DNA from: Gordonia rhizosphera NBRC 16068
Lineage (GTDB): Bacteria > Actinomycetota > Actinomycetes > Mycobacteriales > Mycobacteriaceae
DNA: 38,296 nucleotides
Assembly: GCF_000298195.1 (NCBI RefSeq)
Contig: NZ_BAHC01000209.1
Span: forward strand, 1-38,296
Direction: 5' to 3'
Positions within the stretch are counted from its first letter, which is position 1; the number at the start of each line of letters is the position of its first letter. This document shows, one piece after another, positions 7,605 through 15,616 of this stretch. The position numbers were made by a program, and so were the translations under genes. The notes under the pieces are model-generated. The model had not been told where the DNA came from and made no database searches. It saw only the letters and a program-made list of their open reading frames with translations.

Positions 7605-8816
7605 GTGCTGGTGTGTTTTGTTGCGGATCCGCGGCTCGAGAGGTCGTCGGGCCCACGACGATTGAGCTTTCTGTACGAGTCGCTGCGTGAGCTCGACGAA
7701 AAACTCGCCGGTCGGTTGCTGGTGGTGCGTGGCCGCCCCGAATCCGAGATCCCGCGGCTGGCGAACGCCGCCGACGCCGTCTCCGTGCACGTGAGTGCGG
7801 ATTTCTCGCCGTTCGGCCGACTCCGCGACGCAGAGGTCGCCGCCGCGCTCGGCGACATCCCGTTGCGCGCCACCGGTTCTCCGTATCTCGTGTCGCCGGG
7901 ACGCATCACCAAGGGCGACGGCGAACCCTACCGGGTGTTCACCCCCTTTTTCCGGCGGTGGCGTGAGCACGGATGGCGTGCCCCGGCCTCGTCGACGCTG
8001 TCGACCGCAGATCTCGTCGACCCCACCGACCTACGACGATCCGGTCGGATCCGGGTGCCGGCCGCCCGCGCCAAGGTCCCGATCCGCGCCGGCGAGGACG
8101 CGGCCCGGCAGCGCTGGGCCGAGTTCGTCGGCGACGGCCTCGACAAGTACGCCACCGATCGTGATCGGCCCGATCGCGATGGCAGCAGCCGGATGTCGGC
8201 CTATCTGAAGTTCGGCAACATCCACCCCCGGACGATGGCCGCCGACCTGGACGGATCACCCGGTGCCCAGGCCTACCTCCGCGAACTCGCCTTCCGCGAC
8301 TTCTACGCCCACGTGCTGCACCACTGGCCGGACAGCCTGTGGCACAACTGGAATCGGCAGTTCGACGACATCGAGCTCGACACCGATGACGCGGCCCGGA
8401 GGCGTTTCGAGGCGTGGAAGACCGGTCGCACCGGCTTCCCGATCGTCGACGCGGGGATGCGGCAACTCGCCGAGACCGGCTTCATGCACAACCGCGTCCG
8501 GATGATCACCGCGTCGTTCCTGGTCAAGGACCTCCACCTGCCGTGGTGGTGGGGAGCGCGGTGGTTCCTCGACCAGCTTGTCGACGGTGACGTGGCGTCC
8601 AATCAGCATGGCTGGCAGTGGGCTGCGGGCACCGGAACCGATGCGGCGCCGTACTTCCGGGTGTTCAACCCGACCGCGCAGGCCGAGAAATTCGACCCCG
8701 ACGGCAGCTACGTGCGGCGCTGGGTGCCCGAGATCGACACGGACGCCTACCCGGCGCCGATCATCGATCACAAGACCGAGCGCGAAGAGGCGCTGCGCCG
8801 GTATCGGGCGCTGTAG
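7605..8816 (+). CDS. phr: Deoxyribodipyrimidine photolyase / cryptochrome family; start codon unresolved
   Basis: A class I-type photolyase that repairs UV-induced pyrimidine dimers using FAD and light. The FAD-binding half is complete: FPIVDAGMRQLAETGFMHNR, VRMITASFLVKDL, a WWWGARWFLDQLVDGDVASNQHGWQW segment, the GTGTDAAPYFRVFNP motif and a YPAPIIDH end. The first ATG/GTG/TTG in frame is the GTG at 7605, giving 403 residues. However, the conserved first strand ALVWLRRDLRLSDLPLL is encoded in frame from about 7527, right after the FKBP stop at 7512-7514, with no ordinary start codon between. Coding therefore almost certainly begins near 7515-7527, perhaps at the ACG at 7518. Total homologous coding is about 434 codons, the usual family length. 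Convergent with the ABC permease gene. Confidence 0.85.
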   Translation: MLVCFVADPRLERSSGPRRLSFLYESLRELDEKLAGRLLVVRGRPESEIPRLANAADAVSVHVSADFSPFGRLRDAEVAAALGDIPLRATGSPYLVSPGRITKGDGEPYRVFTPFFRRWREHGWRAPASSTLSTADLVDPTDLRRSGRIRVPAARAKVPIRAGEDAARQRWAEFVGDGLDKYATDRDRPDRDGSSRMSAYLKFGNIHPRTMAADLDGSPGAQAYLRELAFRDFYAHVLHHWPDSLWHNWNRQFDDIELDTDDAARRRFEAWKTGRTGFPIVDAGMRQLAETGFMHNRVRMITASFLVKDLHLPWWWGARWFLDQLVDGDVASNQHGWQWAAGTGTDAAPYFRVFNPTAQAEKFDPDGSYVRRWVPEIDTDAYPAPIIDHKTEREEALRRYRAL

Positions 8817-8837
8817 CGCTGCACCGGGGTCGGCCGC

Positions 8838-10037
8838 TCAGCGCACCAACCGCAACGCTTCTGACCATCTCATCCGCGTGCCGGTCCGCAGGATGGAGCG
8901 CTGGTAGATGCGGGCGGCAAGCCAGGTCGCGCCCGCACACGCCGCGACCATCAACGCGAACGTTCCGATCACCTGCATCGCGTAGGTGTCGCCGGTGGCG
9001 ATCCGGATCGGCATCAGCGAGGCACTGAACGGCGGAATCCACGTGAGTACTTCGACGAACCGGGAGTCCAGTGCCTGGACACCGAAGATCCCCGCGTACA
9101 TCACTGCCGCCGCCAAGATGCTGAGCGGTGCCGAGCTGGCGCCGAGTTCCTCCTGACGCGACACGAGCGCCCCGGTCGCCGCGTACAGCGTCGCGAAGAA
9201 CAGGAAGCCGAGGAGGAACCAGGCGATGACCGCGGCGAACATGCCGACAGCGGCCCCGGGAATGGTCAGCAACCCGGTGACCTTGCCGGCGATGATCGCG
9301 GTCGCACCGAGTAACAACACCTGTGCCAGCGCGATGGCGCCGATGCCGATGATCTTGCCCCACAACAGATGCAGCGGTTTGATAGTCGACAACAACAGCT
9401 CCACCACCCGCGAGGTCTTCTCCTCGACGACACCGACCGACACCATCGAACCACCCATGATGATCGCCGTGACCAGCACGACGGTGCCGACCACGGCGAT
9501 GACGATGCGTTGTGTCTCATCGGGTTTGACAGGTGTGGTGCTTTCTACGGTGATCTGCGCGTGCGGCAGCGTCGCTGGATCGACCCCCTGTGCGACCAGT
9601 GCCCGCGACACCGCCACCTGCTCGACCGATGAACGCAGCACGCCCTCGAGGGTCGGGTCGAGTCCGTTCTTGGCGATCGCGACATAGCTGTCCGCTGACG
9701 TACCGGGAACCAGCGCCGCCGCCAGGTCACCGTTGGCGATCTGTGCGCGGGCGTCGTCGGCCGACGCGATGGTCACGACCGTCACCGAGGTGCCGGTCGC
9801 GGCGCCGACCGTCTCGATGGTCTGCGAGAGCGTGGCGTCGGCTCCGACCACACCGACACGGGTGACACTGCTGCCGCCGGTCAGCGCCGCCAACACGATC
9901 GCGCCGACAATGATGACCACCATCAACAGTCCGGTGCTGATCAGAAACGATCTGGTTTTCGCGCGGGTGACGACCTCCCGTTCGGCCACCAGCCAGATCG
10001 CCCGCGCCGCGGTCGCCTCGGGGGCGGGGGAGTTCAT
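8838..10037 (-). CDS. ABC transporter permease, NatB/ABC-2 type
   Basis: A 399-residue ABC-2 membrane protein. One transmembrane helix lies near residues 29-51 (SFLISTGLLMVVIIVGAIVL), followed by an extracytoplasmic domain of about 130 residues, and then a C-terminal group of about five helices starting at IVIAVVGTVVLVTAIIM. The conserved VEEKTSRVVELLLSTIKPLHLLWGKIIGIG is the NatB-type coupling region, and WIPPFSASLMPIRIATG the conserved ending. It pairs with the ATPase gene upstream (ATGA overlap, 4 bases) as an exporter; NatAB in Bacillus exports sodium, but the substrate here is unknown. The 3' end converges on the photolyase with 21 bases between; a 6-bp GCGCTG/CAGCGC hairpin spans the junction. 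Confidence 0.9.
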   Translation of the reverse strand: MNSPAPEATAARAIWLVAEREVVTRAKTRSFLISTGLLMVVIIVGAIVLAALTGGSSVTRVGVVGADATLSQTIETVGAATGTSVTVVTIASADDARAQIANGDLAAALVPGTSADSYVAIAKNGLDPTLEGVLRSSVEQVAVSRALVAQGVDPATLPHAQITVESTTPVKPDETQRIVIAVVGTVVLVTAIIMGGSMVSVGVVEEKTSRVVELLLSTIKPLHLLWGKIIGIGAIALAQVLLLGATAIIAGKVTGLLTIPGAAVGMFAAVIAWFLLGFLFFATLYAATGALVSRQEELGASSAPLSILAAAVMYAGIFGVQALDSRFVEVLTWIPPFSASLMPIRIATGDTYAMQVIGTFALMVAACAGATWLAARIYQRSILRTGTRMRWSEALRLVR

Positions 10038-10987
10038 GTCGTCACGACCTCTCGGAACAGCTCGGTCAGCGAGGGTGCCGACGTCGCGAATCGGTGCACC
10101 GGCCCGACCCGCAGCGCGGCGGCCAGAATGGCCTGGTCGTCGGCGATGGCGGGATCGATGAGCAACTCCGTGGCGGCGGTTTCGGCGTGGTGGTCAACGG
10201 CCAGCACACCGGTGAGTCCCTCAGCCCACCGGGTGTCCGCGGGCGGGCCGACGACCTCCAGCGTCACACCGTTGCGGGAGCGCAATTCGTCGACACCTCC
10301 GAGCGCGCGCATCTGCCCGCGCACGACGATCCCGACGCGATCGCACAGACTCTCCACGAGCGCGAGCTGATGCGAGGAGAAGATCACTGGGATGCCCTCG
10401 ACCGCCTTCTCTCTCAGAACTTCGCTCATGACGTCGACGGCGACGGGGTCGAGGCCGGCGAAGGGCTCGTCGAGGACCAGCACCGTGGGGTCGTGGATGA
10501 GCGCCGCGGCGAGCTGCACCCGTTGCTGGTTGCCGAGGCTCAGGTCCTCCACGTTCGATGAGATGCGTTCCTCTACCCCGAGCCGTGCTGTCCAGCGGTG
10601 CATGCTGTCGTGCGCTGCCTGCGGGCTCATCCCGTGTAAGCGGGCCAGGAACACCAACTGTTCGCCGACCTTCATCCGCGGGTACAGGCCGCGCTCCTCG
10701 GGCATGTACCCGATCCGCCGGCGGGTCTGCAAGTCGATCCGATGGTCGCCGAGACTCACCCGGCCGGCATCGGCAGCCAGAACACCGAGGATGATGCGCA
10801 TCGTCGTCGATTTGCCGGCGCCGTTGCTGCCCACGAAACCGAAGATCTCACCCGGTTCGACCTGAAAGCTCATGTCCTGTAGGGCGACCACATCGCCGTA
10901 GCGCTTGTGGAGACCGTCGATGATCAACGGGGCGCTCGTCGCGGCACTCACTTCTCCGAGTGTTGGGAAATCCGCCAATGCTGTCAA
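10034..10987 (-). CDS. ABC transporter ATP-binding protein, NatA type
   Basis: A 317-residue ATPase with Walker A GSNGAGKST, signature LSLGNQQRVQLAAAL, Walker B VLVLDEPFAGLDP and the switch His in IFSSHQLALVE. The ~80 residues after the ATPase domain form the accessory C-terminal domain common in NatA-like exporters. The TTG at 10987 overlaps the stop of the upstream flavin monooxygenase (TTGA) and has AAGGGT at good distance, so I prefer it. A GTG at 10951 is possible but its GGAGAA is too close. It energises the permease encoded at 8838-10037; the two genes overlap by 4 bases. Three genes, monooxygenase - ATPase - permease, form one minus-strand operon. Confidence 0.92.
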   Translation of the reverse strand: MTALADFPTLGEVSAATSAPLIIDGLHKRYGDVVALQDMSFQVEPGEIFGFVGSNGAGKSTTMRIILGVLAADAGRVSLGDHRIDLQTRRRIGYMPEERGLYPRMKVGEQLVFLARLHGMSPQAAHDSMHRWTARLGVEERISSNVEDLSLGNQQRVQLAAALIHDPTVLVLDEPFAGLDPVAVDVMSEVLREKAVEGIPVIFSSHQLALVESLCDRVGIVVRGQMRALGGVDELRSRNGVTLEVVGPPADTRWAEGLTGVLAVDHHAETAATELLIDPAIADDQAILAAALRVGPVHRFATSAPSLTELFREVVTT

Positions 10988-12111
10988 GCGCTACCCTTCA
11001 AGAGCTCCGCGACGTTCCGGGCGGCCTCGCGGCCGGCACGGTTGGCGCCGATCGTGGACGCAGATGGCCCGTAGCCGATGAGCTGCACCCGCTCATCGGC
11101 GGCGACGGTCGTCGCGAGCCGTCCGGTCATGGTGATCCCGCCGCCCGGGCCGCGTAGCCGCAGCGGCGCGAGATGATCGATGGCGCTGCGGAATCCGGTG
11201 TTCCAGAAGATGACGTCGACATCGAGCGTCGTGGTGCCGGGTCCGTCGAGACCGCAGTCCCAGCACACACCGTTCTCGGTGATTCGGGTGAACATCGGTC
11301 GCCACTCGAGGATGCCGTCGTCCATTGCGGCCGCGATCGTCGGGGTGAGCGCCAGACCCGTCACCGACACCACCGACGTCGGCGGCAGCCCGGCCCGGAC
11401 ACGGTCCTCCACCCGTGCGACCGCCGCCCGTCCCTTCTCGGGGTCGAACGGCTGCGGGTCGAACACCGGTCGGGTACGGGAGCACCAGAACGTCTGCACA
11501 TCCTTTGCGCGTCTGGCGATCTCGATGAGCAGCTGCACTGCCGAGATGCCCGCACCCACCACCAGCACCCGTTGACCGGCGAATTCGCCGGGGCCGAGGT
11601 AGTCGCGGGTGTGCAGCTGCCGGCCCCGGAAGTCGGCGATGCCGGGGACGTGAGGGACGAACGGCCGCTCCCAGGTGCCGGTCGCATTGATGATCGTGCG
11701 GGTCGTCACGGTCGTACCGTCGCCGAGTCGCGCCGCGAACCCGTCGCCGGCGTAGGAGACCGCGGTGACATCGACCGGGCGGTGCACCCGCAGGCCGAAG
11801 CGCTTCTCGTACTTGCCGAAGTACTCGGGCACCGCACTCGCGGCAGCGACCACTCCGGAGTCGTGGCCGAGCGCCTCGACCAGTCCGTACTCGGGCAGGT
11901 CGTGGACGTGGTTGGTGCCGTCGAGGGTCAGCGTGGGCCACCGGAACTGCCAGGCGCCGCCGGGACCGGGCGCGTGATCGAGTAGTTGATAGCGGTCACC
12001 GAGGGAGAATCGCTGCAGGAAGTAGGCCGCCGACAACCCGGCCTGGCCGCCGCCGATCACCAGGACGTCACAGTCGGACCGAGGGGCATCCACGACTGCA
12101 CAGTCTCCCAT
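10984..12111 (-). CDS. FAD-dependent flavin monooxygenase-like oxidoreductase
   Basis: About 375 residues. There are two dinucleotide-binding motifs: GGGQAG near the N-terminus for FAD, and GAGISA in the middle for NAD(P)H. Between them, FRGRQLHTRDY fits the FxGxxxHxxxY fingerprint of flavin monooxygenases and Baeyer-Villiger enzymes. It presumably inserts oxygen into a small hydrophobic or amine substrate, but the identity is unknown. The ATG at 12111 is chosen; a GTG at 12138 is in frame, but that would overlap the echA6 start on the other strand. The gene is head-to-head with echA6 with only 18 bases between the start codons, and its stop overlaps the start of the ABC ATPase. Confidence 0.85.
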   Translation of the reverse strand: MGDCAVVDAPRSDCDVLVIGGGQAGLSAAYFLQRFSLGDRYQLLDHAPGPGGAWQFRWPTLTLDGTNHVHDLPEYGLVEALGHDSGVVAAASAVPEYFGKYEKRFGLRVHRPVDVTAVSYAGDGFAARLGDGTTVTTRTIINATGTWERPFVPHVPGIADFRGRQLHTRDYLGPGEFAGQRVLVVGAGISAVQLLIEIARRAKDVQTFWCSRTRPVFDPQPFDPEKGRAAVARVEDRVRAGLPPTSVVSVTGLALTPTIAAAMDDGILEWRPMFTRITENGVCWDCGLDGPGTTTLDVDVIFWNTGFRSAIDHLAPLRLRGPGGGITMTGRLATTVAADERVQLIGYGPSASTIGANRAGREAARNVAELLKGSA

Positions 12112-12116
12112 CTCGG

Positions 12117-12129
12117 TAGGCTTCGCCAC
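12117..12129 (+). promoter_or_regulatory. -10 element and leaderless start of echA6
   Basis: TAGGCT (12117-12122), seven bases, then ATG at 12130, with no ribosome binding site. The whole promoter must lie inside the opposing monooxygenase start region. Confidence 0.45.
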
Positions 12130-12861
12130 ATGATCCACTCAACTACAGACGGCGCCGTGGTCACGATCGAACTCGACCGGGCCGACAAACGCAACGCCCT
12201 CGACGAGCAGATGCTCTCCGGTTTGGCGGATGCGTTCGCCGCGGTGGTGGACTCCGGGGCGCGGGCCGTCGTGTTGACGGGTCGCGGTTCGGTCTTCTGT
12301 GCGGGCGCCGACCTGTCCGGGCCGGTCTATGACCCCGGCTTCCTCGAGGCGCTCGTCGCGACGATGCGGCAGATCGAGGAGACCCCCGTGCCGGTGATCG
12401 CCGCGCTCAACGGGTCCGCGCTCGGCGGCGGTTTGCAGCTGGCCATGGCGGCCGACCTGCGGGTCATGGCGCCGGATGCCATCGCGTCCATACCTGCTGC
12501 GAAACTCGGTGTGGCCGTGGACGAGTGGACGATCCGGCGGCTGGTCTCGCTGGTCGGCTCCGGGCAGGCGCGCGGCATGCTGATCGGATGCGATCCGCTG
12601 ACCGCCGATCGTGCCCACGCGCTCGGATTCGCCAACCGCATCGGCGATCTCGCCGACGCGCAACACTGGGCGGCCACCATCGCCGACCTCGCGCCGCTGA
12701 CGCTGCAGCACTACAAGATGGTGCTCAACGGCGACGGGGCCCGTGACGAACCCGCAGCGGCACACGTCGAGGCCATGATGCGGGCCTGGGAGAGTGACGA
12801 CCTGGCCGAGGGGCGTGCGGCCCGGGAGGAGAAGCGCGCACCGCGATTTGCCGGTTCGTGA
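12130..12861 (+). CDS. echA6: EchA6-like enoyl-CoA hydratase family protein lacking both catalytic glutamates
   Basis: A 243-residue crotonase-fold protein, the length I recall for M. tuberculosis EchA6, and the first gene of the same gene order (Rv0905-Rv0910). Fold motifs are present: LDRADKRNALD, VVLTGRGSVFCAGADLSG for the CoA oxyanion hole, and NGSALGGGLQLAMAADLRV. The two glutamates used by active hydratases are replaced: the first position is Q103 (GGGLQL instead of GGGCEL) and the second aligns with A123 (IPAAKLG). Mycobacterial EchA6 also lacks them and is described as a non-catalytic carrier that binds long acyl-CoA and feeds mycolate-making FAS-II. I infer the same role here. The start is predicted leaderless. 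A very short divergent gap separates it from the monooxygenase. Confidence 0.85.
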   Translation: MIHSTTDGAVVTIELDRADKRNALDEQMLSGLADAFAAVVDSGARAVVLTGRGSVFCAGADLSGPVYDPGFLEALVATMRQIEETPVPVIAALNGSALGGGLQLAMAADLRVMAPDAIASIPAAKLGVAVDEWTIRRLVSLVGSGQARGMLIGCDPLTADRAHALGFANRIGDLADAQHWAATIADLAPLTLQHYKMVLNGDGARDEPAAAHVEAMMRAWESDDLAEGRAAREEKRAPRFAGS

Positions 12862-13024
12862 CGGCGGTTCGATTCCACCGGCCCGCCGGTTGTGGGCGAA
12901 ATGACCGATTATTGTTGGGATGCAGACGATTCGGCCTTAACGCGGGGAACATCAACATCACACACCCCCGAAACGTAGCACTCTTAGCCTTCTCGCCGGA
13001 CAGTGACTATTCTCGGGAGGCTTG
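12862..13024. other. Intergenic region between echA6 and the NCS1 permease
   Basis: A short ACCGG-CCCG-CCGGT hairpin near 12880-12895 lies just after echA6 without a T-run, so it is only a weak terminator candidate. The 3' part contains TATTCT (13008-13013) and the ribosome binding site GGGAGG (13015-13020) of the permease. Nothing else is recognised. Confidence 0.3.
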
Positions 13025-14773
13025 ATGACCGACGACAGTGGACATCACCATCACAATCTCCACGACCTAGAGCAGGTCGCGGAGGGTGTCGGTGAGATCG
13101 AGAACGCCGAACACAGCATCATCGCGACCGGTGCGCAGGCCGCGATGGCGCGGGAGACACTCGAGGACTACACACTCCGGTTTGCTCCACGCAGTTACCG
13201 CAAGTGGGGTCCCGGCGTCGTCGCCATCTCGGCCCTCGGCGGCATCGCCTACCTCGCCGATTTCGCGATCGGTGCCAACATCGGCATCGCCAACGGCACC
13301 GGCAACGCGCTGATCGGTATCGGCTTCTTCGCGATCGTGATCGTCTTGACGGGCTATCCGCTGGCGTACTACGCGGCGCGCTACAACATCGACCTCGACC
13401 TCATCACGCGCGGAAGCGGATTCGGCTATTACGGCTCGGTGCTGACCAACGTGATCTTTGCGTCATTCACGTTCATCTTCTTCGCCCTCGAGGGCTCGAT
13501 CATGGCGCAGGGCCTCGAACTCGGATTGCACATACCGCTGTGGCTGGGCTATCTGACCTCGTCGGTGCTGATCATCCCGTTGGTCATCTACGGCATGAAC
13601 ACGCTGGCGAAACTGCAGGTGTGGACCACGCCGTTGTGGCTGGTCATGATGGTGCTGCCGTTTGCCTACCTGGTGATCAGTCACCCGTCGGCGATCGGTG
13701 ACTTCTTCGCGTTCAGCGGCGTCGACACCGCGACCGGTGAACCGTTGAACCAGGGGGTGAGTTTCGCCGGAAGCATGCTCGCCGCGGGCGTGTGCCTGTC
13801 GTTGATCGCGCAGATCGCCGAGCAGATCGACTACTTGCGATTCATGCCGCCGCGGACCCCGGAGAACTCACGGAAGTGGTGGGTCGCGACGCTCACCGCC
13901 GGTCCGGGGTGGGTCTTCTTCGGTGCGGTCAAGCAGATTGTCGGTCTGTTCCTGGCGGTCTACCTCATCGGCATCTCCATCGACAACGCGGGGATCGCCA
14001 ACCAGCCTGTGCATCAGTTCGTGGAGATCTACCAGGACTTCCTGCCGCACTGGCTGGCGCTGACGCTCGCGGTGATCCTGGTGGTGATCAGCCAGATCAA
14101 GATCAACGTCACCAACGCCTACTCCGGGTCACTGGCGTGGACCAACAGCTTCACGCGTGTCACCAAGACCTATCCGGGCCGCCTGGTGTTCCTGGTGTTC
14201 AACGTCGCCATCGCCATCGTGCTGATGGAGGCCGACATGTTCAGCTTCCTCAACAACCTGCTGAACTTCTACGCCAACTGCGGTATCGCCTGGATCGTCG
14301 CCGTCGCCTCCGACATCGCGATCAACAAGTACCTGCTGGGGATCTCGCCGAAGGAGCCGGAGTTCCGGCGCGGCATGCTCTACAGCATCAACCCGGTCGG
14401 CTTCGTCTCGGTCATCGTGGCCGCCGGCGCGTCGATCCTGGTGTACTTCCATGTCTTCGGCGACACGATCCAGCCGTACTCGCCGCTCGTGGCGCTGGTG
14501 CTGGCCCTCGTCCTGCCGCCGATCCTCGCGGTCGCGACCAAGGGCAAGTACTACCTGCGCCGCACCGACGACGGCATCGACCTCCCGATGTACGACGATC
14601 ACGGCAACCCGACCGACACGCGTCTGACCTGTTGCGTCACCGGCATCGATTTCGAGCGCCCGGACATGATCGCCTCGGCGGTGCCCGGCCCGAACGGGGA
14701 GAAGCAGTACATCTCCTCGCTCGCGTTGTCGTGCGACAAGACCGGCGAACACGTACTGCCCGAGCAGAAGTAG
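13025..14773 (+). CDS. NCS1-family purine-cytosine permease-like transporter
   Basis: A 582-residue membrane protein with about 12 hydrophobic helices between residues ~55 and ~510 and the NCS1-like motif around GIANGTGNALIGIGFF and LITRGSGFGYYGSVL. The family imports nucleobases, hydantoins and related compounds with sodium or protons; the substrate here is unknown. The N-terminus is hydrophilic with a HHHH tract (DDSGHHHHNLHDLE). The C-terminus adds about 75 soluble residues after the last helix, containing LTCCVTGIDFERPDM and a later LSCDK. That tail is unusual for a plain permease (see findings). The ATG at 13025 follows GGGAGG. A strong hairpin at 14794-14839 ends the unit, shared with the convergent TetR gene. 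Confidence 0.85.
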   Translation: MTDDSGHHHHNLHDLEQVAEGVGEIENAEHSIIATGAQAAMARETLEDYTLRFAPRSYRKWGPGVVAISALGGIAYLADFAIGANIGIANGTGNALIGIGFFAIVIVLTGYPLAYYAARYNIDLDLITRGSGFGYYGSVLTNVIFASFTFIFFALEGSIMAQGLELGLHIPLWLGYLTSSVLIIPLVIYGMNTLAKLQVWTTPLWLVMMVLPFAYLVISHPSAIGDFFAFSGVDTATGEPLNQGVSFAGSMLAAGVCLSLIAQIAEQIDYLRFMPPRTPENSRKWWVATLTAGPGWVFFGAVKQIVGLFLAVYLIGISIDNAGIANQPVHQFVEIYQDFLPHWLALTLAVILVVISQIKINVTNAYSGSLAWTNSFTRVTKTYPGRLVFLVFNVAIAIVLMEADMFSFLNNLLNFYANCGIAWIVAVASDIAINKYLLGISPKEPEFRRGMLYSINPVGFVSVIVAAGASILVYFHVFGDTIQPYSPLVALVLALVLPPILAVATKGKYYLRRTDDGIDLPMYDDHGNPTDTRLTCCVTGIDFERPDMIASAVPGPNGEKQYISSLALSCDKTGEHVLPEQK

Positions 14774-14793
14774 TCATTCATTCAGACCGATTG

Positions 14794-14839
14794 CGGTGGA
14801 TCGGGCCGACGTGCTCAGAGTGCGCGGCCCGATCCACCG
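14794..14839. terminator. Bidirectional hairpin terminator
   Basis: A perfect 15-bp stem, CGGTGGATCGGGCCG at 14794-14808 against 14825-14839, with a 16-base loop, lies between the convergent permease and TetR genes. The plus-strand side is followed by TTGCGTTCTGT, a weak T-rich tail. Confidence 0.8.
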
Positions 14840-14905
14840 TTGCGTTCTGTAATCAGTTGCGCAACAAACCAGATCGTGGCCACACGTGATCCCGGGTGAT
14901 GGCGG

Positions 14906-15520
14906 TCAGTCCTCGACGACGTAGCTCATGAGCGCATTCACCACGGCCTCGATGATCTTGGCGACGACCATATCGTCGGCGGTGCTCAGATAGGTCAGCG
15001 TGATCGTGTTGGTGGCGGCGATGATGACCGGGCTGAGCTCGGAGACGGGTTCGGACCAGCGCACACCGGCTCGGTCGGCGGCGATCTCCATCCCTCGGGC
15101 GGCGACCTCGTAGAGGCGCTCGAACATTCGCTTACCGACTTCCTGGAGTTCGGCGTGGTTGTGGGCGTAGATGCCGAGGGAGAGGGTCGCCTGCATCCGT
15201 CCGGGGTCGGTCTTGAGGAGGGCGTAGAAGGCCTCGAAGTTGTCTTGGGTGGTCTTGCGCATCGCTTCGAGGCCGGCGCCGTGGTCACCGGAGACCATCG
15301 GCAGGATCGCGTCGAGCATCTGGTGGGTGCCCGACGGCACCGCGGTGTCCATGACGGCACACAGCAGGGCGGTGCGACTGTCGAAGGCGTAGTGGAAACT
15401 CGCCAGTGGCATTTTGGCGTGCGCGCAGATGCGCCGGGTGGTCGCGCCCTCGACACCGTGATCGGCGATCACGCGGTAGGCGGCTTCGATGAGCGCGGCG
15501 CGGCGCTGGTCGACGGACAT
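14906..15520 (-). CDS. TetR/AcrR-family transcriptional regulator
   Basis: A 204-residue repressor. The N-terminal helix-turn-helix is clear: RRAALIEAAYRVIADHGVEGATTRRICAHA and then KMPLASFHYAFDSRTALLCAV, the standard TetR DNA-binding core at residues ~5-55. The rest is the all-helical ligand domain with no family I can name. The ATG at 15520 gives MSVDQRR; a TTG at 15529 would add three residues. The gene diverges from the MBL-fold hydrolase (96-base gap) that contains two small palindromes, so it probably represses itself and perhaps that operon. It interrupts the otherwise conserved echA6-MBL-ctpE order together with the NCS1 permease. One possible target is the convergent permease. Confidence 0.88.
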   Translation of the reverse strand: MSVDQRRAALIEAAYRVIADHGVEGATTRRICAHAKMPLASFHYAFDSRTALLCAVMDTAVPSGTHQMLDAILPMVSGDHGAGLEAMRKTTQDNFEAFYALLKTDPGRMQATLSLGIYAHNHAELQEVGKRMFERLYEVAARGMEIAADRAGVRWSEPVSELSPVIIAATNTITLTYLSTADDMVVAKIIEAVVNALMSYVVED

Positions 15521-15546
15521 TCGTGGCAACGAGGGTCACCCCCTTG

Positions 15547-15587
15547 TGTGAGCTTCACATGCGTGTAAACGTGCTTGCCGAAGCCTA
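15547..15587 (-). promoter_or_regulatory. Possible TetR promoter and operator
   Basis: A minus-strand -10-like TAGGCT lies at 15587-15582. Downstream of it, between promoter and tetR start, are TGTGA-GCT-TCACA (15547-15559) and an overlapping near-palindrome ACATGCGTGT (15557-15566). This is the position expected for self-repression. The arms are short, so this is tentative. Confidence 0.3.
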
Positions 15588-15604
15588 TCAGCGACCCCGG
15601 GAGC

Positions 15605-15616
15605 TAGGCTGGCAGC
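15605..15616 (+). promoter_or_regulatory. -10 element and leaderless start of the MBL-fold gene
   Basis: TAGGCT (15605-15610), six bases (GGCAGC), then the GTG start at 15617. No ribosome binding site is present. Confidence 0.5.

Noticed and set aside
6816..7970. 384-residue open frame on the minus strand
   Set aside because: Antisense to the end of gltA, the FKBP gene and the photolyase, which are all convincing.
13025..13090. HHHH tract as an engineered tag
   Set aside because: It is embedded in a natural hydrophilic N-terminus and has only four His, so it is read as native sequence.
15547..15559. CRP-type site TGTGA-N3-TCACA
   Set aside because: The half-sites match CRP, but the spacer is 3 bases rather than 6. 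A TetR operator fits the context better, and even that is weak.
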